Of a stretch of 64,000 bases of DNA, positions 44,981 through 58,385 are shown in pieces. The stretch lies in NCBI GenBank assembly GCA_033065855.1, contig JAVXUO010002106.1, forward strand, positions 333,712 through 397,711. The letters run 5' to 3'. Position numbers and translations under genes: made by a program. Position 1 is the stretch's first letter. The number at the start of each line of letters is the position of its first letter. The stretch is from Escallonia rubra (lineage: Eukaryota; Streptophyta; Magnoliopsida; Escalloniales; Escalloniaceae). The notes under the pieces were generated by a model that made no database searches, was not told where the DNA came from, and was given only the letters and a program-made list of their open reading frames with translations.

Positions 44981-47900
44981 GGGTCCGATTGGCAAACGGA
45001 ATTGAAATTGGAATTGAGAATTGTAATTCAATTCCAATTCCCATGGAATTGGAATTGACTTGGAATTGAGTAGAATTTGTAATTCCATTGATTGGTTAGC
45101 ACAAAAAATGAGATTAAGAATTGAAATAACTAAAAAAAAAAAAATAAGAGGTAAATATGCAAAACAAGAGTTTTATATTTTTCTTATCAAATCATACCCA
45201 ACAACACTCCCCCCCCCCATAGAACAAAAGAAAAAGAAAAGGAAAAAAAGTACACACACGATGACTTAGGTACAAAATGTAAAAATACAACTAATTGATA
45301 AAAAAAACTTGAATTTGCAATCTAACAGCTGAATATTATAATTATAATGACATGCTAGTACTTGACAACAAGAAAATATTCTCAAAAATAAAAACGTGCT
45401 TAGACTTAAAAAAATGAAATGGCTCTTAAACGTAGCAAGCGATTAACAAGTTAGATATCTACCAGTAAATAAGATAATAGCTCCTAAAAAACTAAGCTTG
45501 AAAACAATTCAAAGTTCATAAATTCTTTGTAGGCTCCATATCTTAAGTCTTATGAGTGCTGATTTGCATCATTAACCATGGCTTCCTCAAGTGAAACGGA
45601 AGAGACATGAATGACTCAAACTTCCTCGCGTTGCCAGTCAGCACATCATAAGCTTTGAGCAACTCAACCTGATCCAAATCTGGCACCTCTGCTAACTTCT
45701 CATAAATAAAATCCGCACTTGCAATTGTAGCTTCTGATGCACATACTTTGTCAATGGCACTAGCCATTGAAGTAACGGCTGTAGCAAGTGCATCACTAGT
45801 CCGACTTCTCTTTCTCGATAGTTGTAACTTAGTTGTAGAGGTTGCCTTTTGACGGTTCGTGTTATCAAGATCTTCACTAGCCTCCTCTATGTTAGAATTA
45901 GATGCCAGCTCATTGTAACCTTCAACACCAGTCTCAGTTCCTTCCCCTGTTGCTCGATCTTGTCCACATATAGCTGATAAATCTTCCCAATTTTCAATTA
46001 CATTTCTTCTATATGGCTTTGCATCGGAATGATCCTACAAAAAGTAAATATAAAACTATATAAGTAGAACGAAGAGATTACTGAAAATGAAAGCATGTCA
46101 GTAACTGAATGAATAATGAAGCTAGTACTTTAGGAAAGGTGCTTGCATAATAAAAACAAAGAAGGCCTCTGTCCACCATGCTATGAATCTACAAATTTAT
46201 CAAAATTCATCGGTTTCCAAGAATGGTTTATGCTAGTGCTAGTATATTATGGTCAAAAGTCAAGTTTGTTTCCTCCATTCTCTTTAAGGACATGTGGATC
46301 ATTCACTGCTCAAGAAATTGAAAAAGTACCATCAACAAAAAAGGCCTCATCATCACTCTCTGTATACTCTCACTCTCTCAGTACTCACTATCATTCATCA
46401 AATGGTCAATGGCACCCCCAACAGCCAACATGTAAAGAATTAAACCCACCAAAATAGTACTGCATTTAACTAATCATCTTAACCAGAAAATTGAGCTTGA
46501 AATAAAAGGTGTCTACTAGACTACATTCGATCGGGTCCGAATTCTGAACTAGAAAAGTTCAGGTGCAGTGTGCCTAAGAAACACTTAATAGTGCAGGTTA
46601 AGTTTGTTAAGAATATTCAATTATTGCTAATTAACCTGGTGTTGTTAGATTAGAAGGTTTAAAAGTAAGGCCAATTGACAAGAAATGCTGAATATGCTTT
46701 GCAGCTAAAATTGGTACTTCACCTTGTGTGACCTTGTTCAGATATATGTAGACGATGGAGAAATGTGCAAAGCTTCCACTTTTTCCTTATATCTGCACTT
46801 TCAGCAACGAATAAGTGACCAGAAACGATCTGGAACTTTCCTACCTACTATCTACATGACATTTTTGTGGAATTCACCCCCTGTTTCCACCGTTTTTCAA
46901 ATAAAATTCAGAATTGGTAGCTCAATTGACATCCCTGCTGACCCATCCAGTTCTTAAGTTGAATTTCAACGTGTAAAAACCCAGTAGGAAACACTCAAAA
47001 GAATCAAACAAAGTGTCAGACCCACTAAAACGAAGCATTCAGAAACCCACATGGCATTCCAAGAAATGCAGCCCAAAAATAATGTTTCTGAACATAGATA
47101 AACCCCATAAATACGAGGGGCTGAAAACATATATGCGTATAAGACACACACAGAGAAAGAAGCGTAAAGGGGAACCTGTAATTGTCGATAGCGAAAGCGA
47201 GACAGAGAAGCAAAGTAGCCATGGGAGAAAGCTCTCACAGCAGAATTTTGATGTAGTTTGCCAACTCGGTTCAGTCGAGAAAATCAAAATTAAAATAGTA
47301 AAAAGAAGTTTTAAATATCAAAATTCAATTAAAAACTTTTTAAAAGTTAAAACAACATCCTATATCCACCCAATTTATGCCAAGTCCAACAATCAGAAAG
47401 TACTGGAAGCACAACACCCACTTTAGGTTTGGTCTTTCATTCACTCTTCTTATATCTTCTATCATACTATTTCTTTGAACACCAAAGTGAACCGGCAATC
47501 ACATGAACTGTAGTTGTTACACCATAATTTCTTGGTATGCACAATGAAATCACCAGTCAATCACTAAAGCAAGTCAGTTAATCTAATGACCCCAGTCACT
47601 AGCCAATTTGCAGATGAGACGGAGGCATTCAACCTTCAATGGAGACATGGGCTTTTAACGATGGCCAGTACCGTGCTCTTCAGAAATCGCCATCCGTTAC
47701 TTAAACACCCATTTCGAAAAAATGCATCCAAGCTATTATTAAAACACCCATTTTCGCAAAAATGCGAAAATCAGCGAATTCCAGGAGACAAAATATTTGT
47801 CAGGCATTTCGTCGAACAGTTGGTGTGCATTTTTAGAGCATCCTAATTTGGCGGCGAAAAAGAGTTATTGAAGAGCGGATTCAGGGTTGGAGCTTGGTTA

Positions 47901-48534
47901 GGTATGACAACTGTGTTCTAAAGGAGCGAAGATCACAGAACATCTTCCCAAGACTGGCATTATAATCATGAACAAGCAAGAGAAGAAATGCTGAAAATTA
48001 TCTCCAGGCTAAATCCATTTGAAATTGAAATGCAAAGCAAACTTCCTTTTGAAAATTAAAATCAGAATCAATAACAAAGTAAACCGAGACAAACCAACCT
48101 AAAAACCAAAGCAAAATGATGTTTGACTAACCTAGATAGCGATTGTTGTTGCGAAAAAGCGTAGTTACTGCCGTCGTCGATAACAAGTTGCCTTCGCCGC
48201 CGTCAAAATTGTAGATGGTAGCCGCCACCGTTTGTATAATAGATTGTCGTTGCTTTGGTTGCCATGGCGGGGTTGATCAAAGAAAAGAGAGGAGGAAGAT
48301 AGCTCGGACAGGCAGAGTCGGGCAGAGGCTGTATAATGGGCTAATGGGCTGGAATTCTAATTATGACACTGGGCCTTAAGAATTGTTATAGTGCATTTTA
48401 AATTCCTTAGAATTGGGCTTGAATTGTAATTCCAATTATAAATAAGCGGTCCAATCAACAGAATTATAATTCTTAAGGTCCAATTTCAAAATCTATCTCA
48501 ATTCCAAAACTAATTCCGTGATCCAATCGGACCC
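44981..48534 (-). mobile_element. PIF/Harbinger-type element with ORF1 remnant (3.55 kb)
   Basis: Inverted ends GGGTCCGATTGG are flanked by TAA at 44978-44980 and 48535-48537, the 3-bp duplication of PIF/Harbinger. Both arms repeat GAATTGGAATT-type motifs. A Myb/SANT-like ORF1 end lies at 45543-46034. I see no DDE transposase, so it is probably a deletion derivative that depends on another copy. It interrupts a KNOX-like exon. Confidence 0.8.
45543..46034 (-). CDS. Harbinger ORF1 (Myb/SANT-like), last exon
   Basis: An open frame of 163 codons follows an acceptor (TTTTTGTAG at 46035-46043 on the - strand). It begins DHSDAKPYRRNVIENWEDLS and continues with ICGQDRATGEG, the conserved block after the Myb/SANT domain in plant Harbinger ORF1 proteins. 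A Lys/Arg-rich nuclear-localisation-like stretch (SRKRSRTSD) follows, then the C-terminal helix VPDLDQVELLKAYDVL and KFESFMSLPFHLRKPWL. ORF1 proteins bind DNA and partner the transposase in the nucleus. I could not find the Myb-bearing upstream exon intact, so the gene is likely partial. Confidence 0.65.
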   Translation of the reverse strand, partial: DHSDAKPYRRNVIENWEDLSAICGQDRATGEGTETGVEGYNELASNSNIEEASEDLDNTNRQKATSTTKLQLSRKRSRTSDALATAVTSMASAIDKVCASEATIASADFIYEKLAEVPDLDQVELLKAYDVLTGNARKFESFMSLPFHLRKPWLMMQISTHKT

Positions 48535-48537
48535 TAA

Positions 48538-48692
48538 TTGAAGTAACTTTTTTCCCGAAGAGTGGAAGTGGACTCTAACTCGACATGAAGCTCACTTAGT
48601 TGAACGTACATGTTGTTGATGAAAGACGTTGTTTCTTGCAGTGGTTGCACCATGCCTTCCTTCAGCTTGTTTAGTGCTGTGCAGTAATCTTC
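48538..48692 (-). pseudogene. KNOX2-like exon fragment, split by the Harbinger element
   Basis: After an acceptor-like GTGCAG the - strand reads EDYCTALNKLKEGMVQPLQE and then TTSFINNMYVQLSELHVELE. The spacing and residues resemble the KNOX2 half of KNOTTED-like proteins (YC-x-K-x(4)-P-x-E-A-x-x-F-x(5)-QL). The frame runs into the element's TTA duplication and is open again beyond the other end (44977 downward: ETTVPLSLSPTKRLSKEKS). I do not see a KNOX1 half or a homeodomain. It may be a KNATM-like gene relic. The family call is moderate. Confidence 0.4.
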
Positions 48693-50599
48693 CTGCACAT
48701 TTGTACATTAACCCTATATGTGTGAGTATGCTGCTCAAACTATGTAGCTGCACTTTAGAATCTAAAATGACTTGACCGCCATGGATGATTTCAATACATG
48801 TATGGATATGATCATATAATGTGTATCGCTTATGGAAATCACAGACAACGAATATGGTCATATTAAACTTATCCTTCCTCATTCTTATAATTAAGCGAGA
48901 GTCTCTATATCTAATACCGATAGCTTCTTTGTTCCTAACAGAGCATTTCGATTATGTCTACGAGAAGGATTTCCCAAGGTAATTAACAACATATGTACTT
49001 ATGATTGCTTGTTTTAAAAATCAGAATTGGTGAATCCACTTTAATTACCTTTGGCACGCATTTACTGTGCATATTCTGTATTTTTTACATCTGGGCATAT
49101 GCTTGGCAAGAGCGGGCTTGTCCCAATGCACTTGAACGCAATACTCCTTTGTTTGCGAGTCTTTGAACTTACGGTGAGTCCAACATGCAAATAGCTGAGT
49201 TCACAGCAACATATATTTTCTTATGTGATAGGGAACAACGAGAGAAATTAACACTGATATTTAATAAGCTCCATCCCCTTTACTTTGAAGAAGGAATGTC
49301 CTTGGTCAAGCTTTGGCATTGGCATCCCTTATGTACACACTTATACACTTATTCGTACACTAAGATCATCTTGTGTACATCCAGCTCAATTTAAGCTTGA
49401 CGTAATTAGGGTAACACAAATACCGCATTCCTCGTAATCAAAGAAGGCAAAACAAGCTTTGAAGGTAATGCTTTAACCAGCGGAGCATGATTAAGTCTCC
49501 GAATACTCCATCTGTCCCAAATAATTTATCGAAATTGACATGCACAATGTTTAAGGAGCTTGGTCATCTCGATTGATCCTTAATTCTTACCCTTTGTCTC
49601 TAAGATAATGTAAAGTGACCACTCATTATTTTCTCACTTCATTCTTCTCTATGCACGTGAGTACTTATTTGCTGAAGCATTTCCCCCCTCTCTTCTGTGT
49701 CTTCTTCTTATGAATGAAAGAAGAATACCGATGAAAGAAAGATAAACAGGCAACCACTTCCACTACATTCTTCCAACATAGTCGAAGACAATACAGTATC
49801 AGTTTGATAACCATTGGTCTTATGATTCGTCATCTTGAAAAATCCTCAAGTACTTCAACTTAGCGAACTCCTTGGGATCTAATCAAACTTCAATGCATCT
49901 CAAATAATACCAAAAAAAGAAGAAGGAAATATTGATTAAACGATAAGTTCAAAACCACAACGACTGTACGCCTCAACTCTCACAGAATTATGCATAATTA
50001 TGTGTAATTAAACCAACCACGCCTAGCCAATCGCATCAACCACTCCTAATCAAATGCTAGCCATGCCTAGTCAAATGCATCAATGCCTAATCGATCTCCT
50101 TGACGCATAATCTATTGTCCAGTGATCTACCACTGTCAATTTTATTCTTTAATTGTTAGATTAATTGATCTTCTGGCATGGTAACCGTATTAACTAATCG
50201 ACGATGGTCAACTTGGTTCATGGACTGGGTTGTTGGCGAAGGGAGTAAGATCTGTGATTTATTAGATCCGGGGGTTAAAAGAGGTACACAGTGGTTATGG
50301 TCATAGATCTAGGAAGTAATATCAGGAAAAGAAGGGTGGGGGGGGGGGGGGGGGGGGTGGGGGCAGGGGGGGACCAAAAATGATCATTTGTAGTGCATGT
50401 ACAACCTAATAATCTTGCATGAGAGAAGCTTATATGTATGTATATGCGTGTGCACGCGGGGGTAGTAATATGATTATTAAATTATGTGATGACAATGGTT
50501 TACATATAAAGTAGTAATAGAATAACTTATCTAGAGAGAGACTTCTAGAATGTAAAATATACAATAAAATAAGTAAACTAACCTTAATTTGTTATTGTA
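48693..50599. other. Unassigned intergenic stretch
   Basis: No gene is recognised. A long poly-G tract lies at about 50337-50357, and CCTAGCCA/TCAAATGCAT-type motifs repeat at 50020-50100. Confidence 0.35.
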
Positions 50600-53500
50600 G
50601 ACAACCCATTTTTGTTGTTTTGTTTTATCTTTCTTATTTGTTTTATTGAACTTTATTGATAATTTATTATTATGGGGTTTAGGCCGACTAATATAATGAG
50701 CATAATCTAATTAATTAAGTCAAATAGTTAACTTAAGTCCAGTTGTCTAGTCCGGTCTGGTCTAGTTGGTTAAACCAGTTCAGTTAGTTAAGTTTAACTC
50801 AAGTTAAGGTCAAGAGATTAGATGACTTGGAAATATCTTGCATTTTATCCTTGATACATATGATTAGTCCTTGATTTATATGAGATATTGAGATAATTTT
50901 TGAATTCGGTATACCCCCCTAATAAAATTAGAGATAACTACCAAATTAGGATTAGATAATGTTTCAAAATTCAAGAAAAAATATTTTAACTTATGGGATC
51001 AAACCGATGAATTTTTTACAAACCGTCCGGTTAGTTGACTTTTCTCAGTCTACGATTTTTATCAAGTATTCTATCTCATATCAAATCAAAGATTGATATG
51101 GCCTTTTATCATTTCAAGCATCCTAGACATCTATAAATAGGGCCCTTGGCTTACATTGTTAGGGATCCAACTTGTTTTTCCTAGAGCTTTTACACCATTT
51201 CTCCTCGAAGTGGTGTATCATCTCTGAAGAGAAATTAGACCTTCATAATTCACTCTAACAAGAGTCTCAAGTCTCTTGCATCGACAAAGAGGCTCACGAG
51301 ATATTTTGTACAGCTTTCTAGTCTAGCTCAGTAGTCTAGGATCGATTTCCATTTCCTGTGATCACAATTCATTTCTAGTATTGAAATTATAAAAATGAGT
51401 GTTTTCATTTCTTAGGTCGAGTTTAAAACTAAAGTGTAGGTCGCCTTCTATAGGATCAGAGTTGAACTACGATAGTTTTGATTCCGGTTTGTCCAACCAG
51501 ATACGTAGGTCATTCGACCCCTTTTGTTGAATTCAAGCAAACAATATAGAAATAAAATTAGGATTTATTTTGTGCTTATTTATGTGTTTAAATGTTAAAA
51601 AGGGCAAAAACAATAGAAATAAAGTAGAGACACCGAAAAAGCATGGCGGGTGTCTAGCACCTTTCATCATATAACTTAGTCACTGAACCTATTTCCCTAT
51701 TTTCAATAGATTAGCTGTCCGCCAGACAATTTAGAGCCATCTTCAAGTTTTTTCTTTATTTCCTTTGTTTTGACTATATAAGATTGCTTCTCCTAAAACC
51801 CGTTAGTTGAATATTTTTTGAGGCTATTCGTGAGGGCAATGGCTGAAACCTTTAAGCTTCCTAATTATGAGGCGAATTTGACTGTACCCTCAGCTTCGTT
51901 ACCTTGTACTAAAGGGATCTCCTGATTTCTTGGTATATTAAACGACTATGCGTACTGGTATTCAATTAACTATCTAGGTTACGGGTGGGAGGTACATGGT
52001 ACAAGTCCAGCCGAGTAAGTGACTTTATATCGACGTTTAGAGAAACCACATACTCAGACTATTTCAGTTTTCTATCCGTTTTTTTTGTTGGAGAATACCT
52101 GTTTTGGCCTATGGCATATTGGCAGGGGAACCAATCAAAATTCATTAAGCTAGCATGTAATCTTGCAAAGGAAGGAAGACTCTGACTAAGCGGCCGATTT
52201 TTTGCGCTCTTAATCTGACGGTTAGTCAGTAAGTGCTATACTTGAAAATTCAAAAATGGCTGGCTTATACCCTAAACCCACTGACCAAACAGTTGGTTCA
52301 CCCTCTGAGTAACCGAACGGTTAGTTAAAACCCAAACCTTCCCAAATCTTAAAGTTCCAACATTGACCAACTGGCCAGTTAACTCCCTAGGTTACCAGAC
52401 GGTTAGTCAGGACTCTAACATTCCAAGAATTTTTCAAATGTCCAAATCGCCCCATTGATTAACTGGTCGGTTAACCCATAAGGTCACTGAACGGTTAGTC
52501 AGCACCTTCACTTCCCCACAAATTTTCAAACATCCATGACTATTTCGCTGACTAACCAGCCTGTTAACCCACAAGGCCAACCGGACGGTTGGTACCCTAC
52601 TTTTCCAAACGTTCTCCGAAAATTCAAGAATCACCAAAAGAACAAGCGGAAGGTTAATCCACAATATCACCTAGCCAGTTAATTAGTGTCCAGTATGGGT
52701 GTAAATCAACCGGATTAATGTTTTAGACATTAGTGTGCTCTGATTGTGTTGTCCAATCTAGGCAATAGTTTCCTAACTTGAGTCAAATTTTTTTTTCAGT
52801 TCCCTTTAATCTTTAGGATAAAAAACGAGAAAAGAAAAAGAGTATGGAAATTTTTTTACCTGAAAGAGTTTAAAATATTTTCCTTTTCTCTCTTAGAAGA
52901 TAAGAAATTCTGTGATCAATCCCAGGGGTAACCAAAAATTAATAATAACAATTATCTAAAAAAAAAAAAATAATACTCCCTCTCTTCCACATAATTTGAT
53001 CAACCTTTTTTTTGCACACAAAGTAAGAATTTAAGTGATGTATGGGGTGTGGTCCTATGTGAGCATTTAGAGATAGGAGGGGAAACAAGTAGGTCAGGAG
53101 AGAGAAATTGATTAGTGGAGTGTTAAATGTCGAGAGAGAAATAAATAAAAAAGTATAAGAAAGAGGGTCAGAAGAGAGAAAATGAGTTGATGGAGATTTC
53201 AATGTGGAAAGAGAAATAGAAATAAAAAAAGTGTAAAAAGGGTGTATATGTAAAACTACTTATAAAACCTTTCTTAATTTGAAAATGAACAATTTTGGTG
53301 GGACGGTCCAAAAAAGAAAAATGAAAGTTGATCAACTTATGTAGGACGGATTCCTTTTCCTCTCTTAGAAGGTAACGAGCTTTGGCATCGGTGCCACTCT
53401 TTGGTATCAGGACTACTCTGAAGAATTTTCTCAGACCCCAATGGTTGAAGATTACCCTCAGACCTACGACATTGCCCGAATCCTTAGATCTATGCAGAAA

Positions 53501-55800
53501 GGTTTCCAAAAAGGTTTAACTGCCTTGGTCGCTCAACAGGCAAGGACGACTAAGGAGTTAGAATCGCGGAAAGCGGACCTCGCCGAGCAGAGAAGATACA
53601 TCGATACCACATTCACAGCATCAATAGATTCTCTCACTCAAATGAAAGACACATTAATAGAGGAAAAATAATCAAGGACGGGAAGTCAATACACAATACT
53701 AGTAGAAATTGTTATGCTCGACCAAGGTTGTTTGCAGATAATGATACGGTTAGATCTTAAGAAGTCGTTTCGTGGGAGCCGATTGTCACTAGGCAAAAGT
53801 TCTTCAATCTGCATGACCCTATAACCAAGGTGTTTGAACAGCTGTCAGTAAAGATATAATCACCAAGATTACCCCCCAATCTACACCCAAAGCACCCGAC
53901 ATGCAAGCTCGATATGAATATCACTAAGCATTTGGATAATGTAGGGGGAAATGTATAACCTTGAGGCTCGCTATTCAAGATCTAATCGACAATGGTTTGA
54001 ATAGCCCTCTTGTCGAGTCCAACGTGAAAGAAGAACTTCCGCCAGTTTACCAAGTAAGAAGGGGTGAGACATCTCTTCAGGCGCTAGATCCTTCTACGTC
54101 CGTTCAGCAAAAGGATATCATATATTCAGCTTGAGACAAGACATATGGTCAAAGACTCCTAATGCCGAGTTGAGCACGATTCCAAGCCGGAACCTTAGTT
54201 TTAGTTTTATCTCAATTGATTTTCCTAGCATTTCCTAGGTCATCTTTTTAGATTTTTTTGATTGGTAATATAGTCAATGTTTTTGCTTAGTCTGATTCGA
54301 TTGATAAAAAAAAGAAGATAAAAGTCAAAAAAGAAAATAAGTGGAATATTCAAAAATTTTGAAAAACTCCAAACTTTTTTCTTTTAGAAGGTAAAAAGCT
54401 CTGGCATTAGTACGAAGTTCTGGTATTTGGATACGTTCCTTAAGGGGATTCAACGATTGAAGGATTCCCTCAGCCCAATCATCTCGTCCAATTTTTTAGC
54501 GTTCTATAAAAGGATTTTCAAACTAACCTCACAGCTCTAGCTGCTCAACATACCAAAATACCTCTAATGTAGGATTACTCATGGAAAAAGAGTAAAACAA
54601 AAAATCTGAAGAGGAACCGAAGATCGAAGAGAAAAAAGGAAAGAAAAGCGGAATGCTTGAAATCGAAGCAGATGGGTAGTATGAGTATAATGATGAAGGA
54701 GAGACAATTGCCATAGAATGGGAGGAAAAATTAGCTACACTTGAGTCCCACATCGTTAAGATGGGAAGGACCGATGGACCTCAGTACCCTTATTGTGAGC
54801 CTGGAGGATAGAATCCCCCCGAAGTCTAAAATGAAGGATATGGACAAATTTGATGGGACGACGGATCCATAGATCCATGTGAAGATGTATATGTATGCAT
54901 TAGCTCTTCATGGAATTAACAAGAATCAGTTAGCTTTTTTCTCAGACCTTGATTGAATCTGCCGCCCGAGAGTTCTTCACTCTCGACGACTCAAGAGTGC
55001 AAACCAGGGAAGATGTGGTGCGAGATTTTTCAATCAATACCAGCACAACGTTGATTTGGATATTACTCGAAGTGACTTTGAGACTACCAAACATAAGCCT
55101 AACAAGTCAGTCTCAACCTGTATAATGTGATGGAAGAATAAGGCCGTTCAGAGGGTTAATTGTTTGTAAAAAAGGAACTGATTAACATGATTATGAACAA
55201 CCTGCTACGGTCGTACCATGAGTATCTTTTTGGGTACTGTCACTTTTCCTTTAAAACACTAATGGGATGCCCAATACAAATTGAGTACGCTGTTAATAAG
55301 GGAACCATACCTCGAGAAATTAAACTGAGAGGATACCAAGACAGTGGGAGGAACGTTAATAGTTTATCAAAGCCAATTAATGTAAATAACGTGAAAAGTG
55401 CGAGGTCTCACTAGGTTGTGTCACGGGAAGCCATTCCTAAGCCACGATGATGGTTCACCCTTTCAAACGCCCGACTGACAAAAGTCTTTGAATAGTTGTT
55501 ACAAGGAGGTCTGATTGCCAAGTTGCCACCAACTCCTGCATTGGTTCTTTTTCCCAATGCCGAGCCTAAATCTTGGATGGCTTTCCTAGCATTTTTTAGA
55601 TTATCTTTTTCCTACTTGTTCTTTTGATTGTTATTGTGTTGTTGTTTCTGCTTATCTTTTGATGGCCGATTTAGTCTGATGCGGCTGATGATGAATACAA
55701 AGAAATAAAAAGTCAAGAATTTTCCCATTTCTAAAAAGTCGCTTTTAGAGTATGAGTCAAATAGAGTTTGTGTTTTCAGTAACTCTAGGAGTCCATCCTT
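50600..55800 (+). mobile_element. Old Ty3/gypsy fossil (gag region and LTR-like end)
   Basis: An LTR-like part shows CTATAAATAGGGCCC at about 51132 and CAGATACGTAGGTCATTCG at about 51500, typical of Tat-lineage LTRs. Further in, translated pieces resemble gypsy gag (MKDMDKFDGTTDP at about 54834 and DLDITRSDFETTKHKPN at about 55057). Two diverged copies of a gag-linker segment lie at 53370-53540 and 54370-54560. The element is broken many times and no pol is seen before 56687. Ends are approximate. Its decay suggests it is much older than the element at 56687. Confidence 0.6.
52200..52680. repeat. Diverged tandem repeat of about 90 bp
   Basis: ACGGTTAGTCA or close variants recur near 52218, 52316, 52399, 52490 and 52583, each followed by a C-rich half with CTTCC. 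About five decayed units lie within the gypsy fossil. Confidence 0.6.
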
Positions 55801-56686
55801 AGCAAATTGAGAGCATAACAATTTTCAAAGTAAGAGAGAGTTGCCCGATCTCGTACTTATTGAATTCATAATTGACTAATCACTTCGGAATGATTTTGAA
55901 TTTGATTCAGTATCTTTGATATACAATCTCAAATATCATAATTTCAGTATCTTTGAAATTGTATATCAAAAAACCTAATGGAAGAATTTGGTTTGAAACT
56001 TAAACATTCGAGTGAGAATATAAGAGACTATCAAGAGAAGGCCGTGACTTCCTTTCTTGGCCAACCCCTCGTTCGTCATAAACAAGCCAAATCCTCAAAG
56101 ATTGAGGTATCATATAGATGTCAAGAGTTCCTCCTATCCAAAACTCACTCACTCACTCTCCTAACTTGGACCATTCATCTTCAAACCTCAGAGTGGGTAG
56201 TCTCCTTGTGTGTGCCTATGTCTCAAGTATTGCTACAAAGTCAACTCAACATGGAAAGCGTTTTCCTTCATAAGAACCAAAGTCTTGAAGATAAATGATG
56301 ATTGGAATCGTGATGATCATCTGTTCTATTTTAGAAAGAAAGAAGAAGTATTGAAGGCAAAAAAAAAAAAAATAGAAAGGTTGGAGAATAATTATTAAAA
56401 TTTGATGCATAGAACTGCCATTGATTAAGTTCGAAGGATGATATTCGACTTTGAACTATGTCTAACTTGATTCCCTTAATAGGGGGGATACTTAGGTAGC
56501 TTAGTCACATTCTTGGCTCGGTCTACATTGGCACACACTAGGGGCTTTGCTATCATGTTTGGGTTCGTGAACCTTATTACCAGTCGTTTTCTTAGCCCAT
56601 ACCCTGGCCTACATTGTGTCCCATATACAAAGTCCTCCATGAGGTTATGCTTATTCAAGATAGACAAATGATCTTTTACATTTTGT
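55801..56686. other. Unassigned sequence left of the Tat-type element
   Basis: A 106-codon open frame (55978-56298) has no features I recognise. On the - strand at 56490-56690 the frame HLSILNKHNLMEDFVYGTQC continues with RPGYGLRKRLVIRF, unidentified. The poly-A tract at about 56361 may mark an old insertion. Confidence 0.3.
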
Positions 56687-57021
56687 TGGTGCGTAAGAGG
56701 GTCCGTTGCCACGTCGAGGTGCCACAAGGGATGCAGTCTGCGTTGGCTTCCAAGTAGACAAAGTGGGAGACAACAAGGATGGCGTAAGGGCTGAGAGCAA
56801 GGCTCCTCAGGCAGGTCGCGAGGGCTGGCAGTGCCGCGCAGGCAGGGTGACGACGAACAGGGCCAACGGTCGACAGTCTGTGTCAAGGGTGCAACGTCGA
56901 GAGTTCGAAGTCGTAAGTCCAAATGTCTTTCTCTCACTAGAAATCCAGAGAGAATGGGTTGTAGAGAGAGAAAGTGAAAATGTCAAATGAGGCAGAAGTC
57001 CTTGAATAAGCTCCAGAATCC

Positions 57022-57075
57022 ACTATATATAGGCACAAATATGTGCGTGTCATCAGCCGACACGTGTCGTCCTCT
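57022..57075 (-). promoter_or_regulatory. LTR promoter: TATA box with upstream ACGT boxes
   Basis: On the - strand CCTATATATAGTGG (57022-57033) is the likely TATA box. Just upstream lie GACACGTGTCG (57059-57069) and a GACGTGTCACTCCC block. The same order is kept in the solo LTR (TATA near 1640, CACGTGGCG near 1676, GAGTGACACGTCACC near 1693). Confidence 0.65.
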
Positions 57076-57529
57076 GGGAGTGACACGTCGCCGTAGGGGG
57101 TCCCGCAGTCTTGATTGTCCGTCGAATTGCCGGTCCCCGAGTTCGTGTCGTCCTGCCCTTGCGGCGTCCCTTTGCCTGTCTGAGGAGACTGACCACACTG
57201 CGGTAGCATGGTCAGAGTAGCCCGTTGCCCCAGCCTCCAGTCCAAGCCCTTACTGAATCCCACGAGATGCGTCAAGAGACGCGCCGAGATCCTGGCAGCG
57301 GTGAGGGTTGCCCTTGCAGCCAACTGCCAGGCGTGCCGGACACGATGCCCTCTGAGGACCTGCTCCCGTCCCGGAGTGACTCGCGGTTCATTGCCCCTGG
57401 CGATATTAATGATCAATGGTGATATGAGTGTGCATGCTCACAGCTCGATACCCAGAGTCCGTGGCGAATGGTCCTCGTGCTGGGGCATTGCGAATGGAGC
57501 CCCCCCCATGAGTCTGTCGGGTGATTGTG

Positions 57530-58130
57530 TCGGCGGTGGCCTTAGGGCTGTGAGTCCAAACCCCCGCTGCGGGGGCCGGAGCCCCGGTTGATTGTGCGGA
57601 CGAGGGCCGGAGCCCCCGGTTGATTGTGCAGGCGAGGGCTTTAGGGTTGTGAGCCCGTCCCGTCGCGAGGGCCGGAGCCCCCGGTTGATTGTGCGGGCGA
57701 GGGCCGGAGCCCCCGGTTGATTGTGCCGGCGAGGGCTTTAGGGTTGTGAGCCCGTCCCGCCGCGAGGGCCGGAGCCCCGGTTGATTGTGCGGGCGATAAT
57801 GGGCGTCACGCGACCACTAGCGATGAGTGAGCATTGCTAAATGCGTTGAGTGAGGTGATATGCCGACCCCCTCACAAAAAGGGGTGGCCGACCCACTCAC
57901 AAGGTGCTTGGCCGACCCCCTCACAAAAGGGGTGGCCGACCCCCTCACAAAAGGGGTGGCCGACCCCCTCACAAGGTGGTTGGCCGACCCCCTCACAAAG
58001 GGGTGGCCGACCCCCTCACAAAAGGGGTGGCCGACCCCCTTACAAGGTGGTTGGCCGACCCCCTTCTCAGGGGGGTGGCCGACCCCCTTGTCAGGGGAGT
58101 GGCCGACCCCCTTTCAAATTGGGTGGACGA
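57530..58130. repeat. Two minisatellites in the LTR U3
   Basis: At 57540-57795 units of GCGAGGGCCGGAGCCCCCGG followed by TTGATTGTGCGGGC recur. At 57860-58125 units of GTGGCCGACCCCCTCACAAA recur about eight times with a period near 30-36 bp. A two-copy 54-bp repeat (TGACATGTCGTGCCACTGG) follows at 58267-58374. Confidence 0.85.
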
Positions 58131-58385
58131 CCCCTCGGGGGGGAGGTACTTTCGATCTGTCTCAATGTTTTAAGGCGCGGAGCGCTTTGATCAAGCATGG
58201 CGATGTTTGAGCATCTGAGCGTTTTGACCGAGGAATGATGTTGAGCAAATTTGACTACCGAGTGGATGACATGTCGTGCCACTGGAGTCTTATAGTGGGC
58301 CCTGGGGTGCGGTCCGCGGGTGACATGTCGTGCCACTGGAGTCTCTTAGCGGGCCCTGGGGTGCGGTCCAGATAGGTTGTGAACA

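Larger units (their letters stand above)
56687..58385 (-). repeat. 3' LTR of the Tat-type element (1.7 kb)
   Basis: On the - strand it starts TGTTCACAACCTATC and ends at TTACGCACCA; the + strand edge is TGGTGCG at 56687. It shares its ends and TATA neighbourhood with the solo LTR at 1308-3868. The left edge was placed by that alignment and could be off by a few bases. Confidence 0.8.

Noticed and set aside
55978-56298. 106-codon open frame beginning MEEFGLKLKHSSE
   Set aside because: No family is recognised, and it sits between two retroelements with no promoter or splice context.
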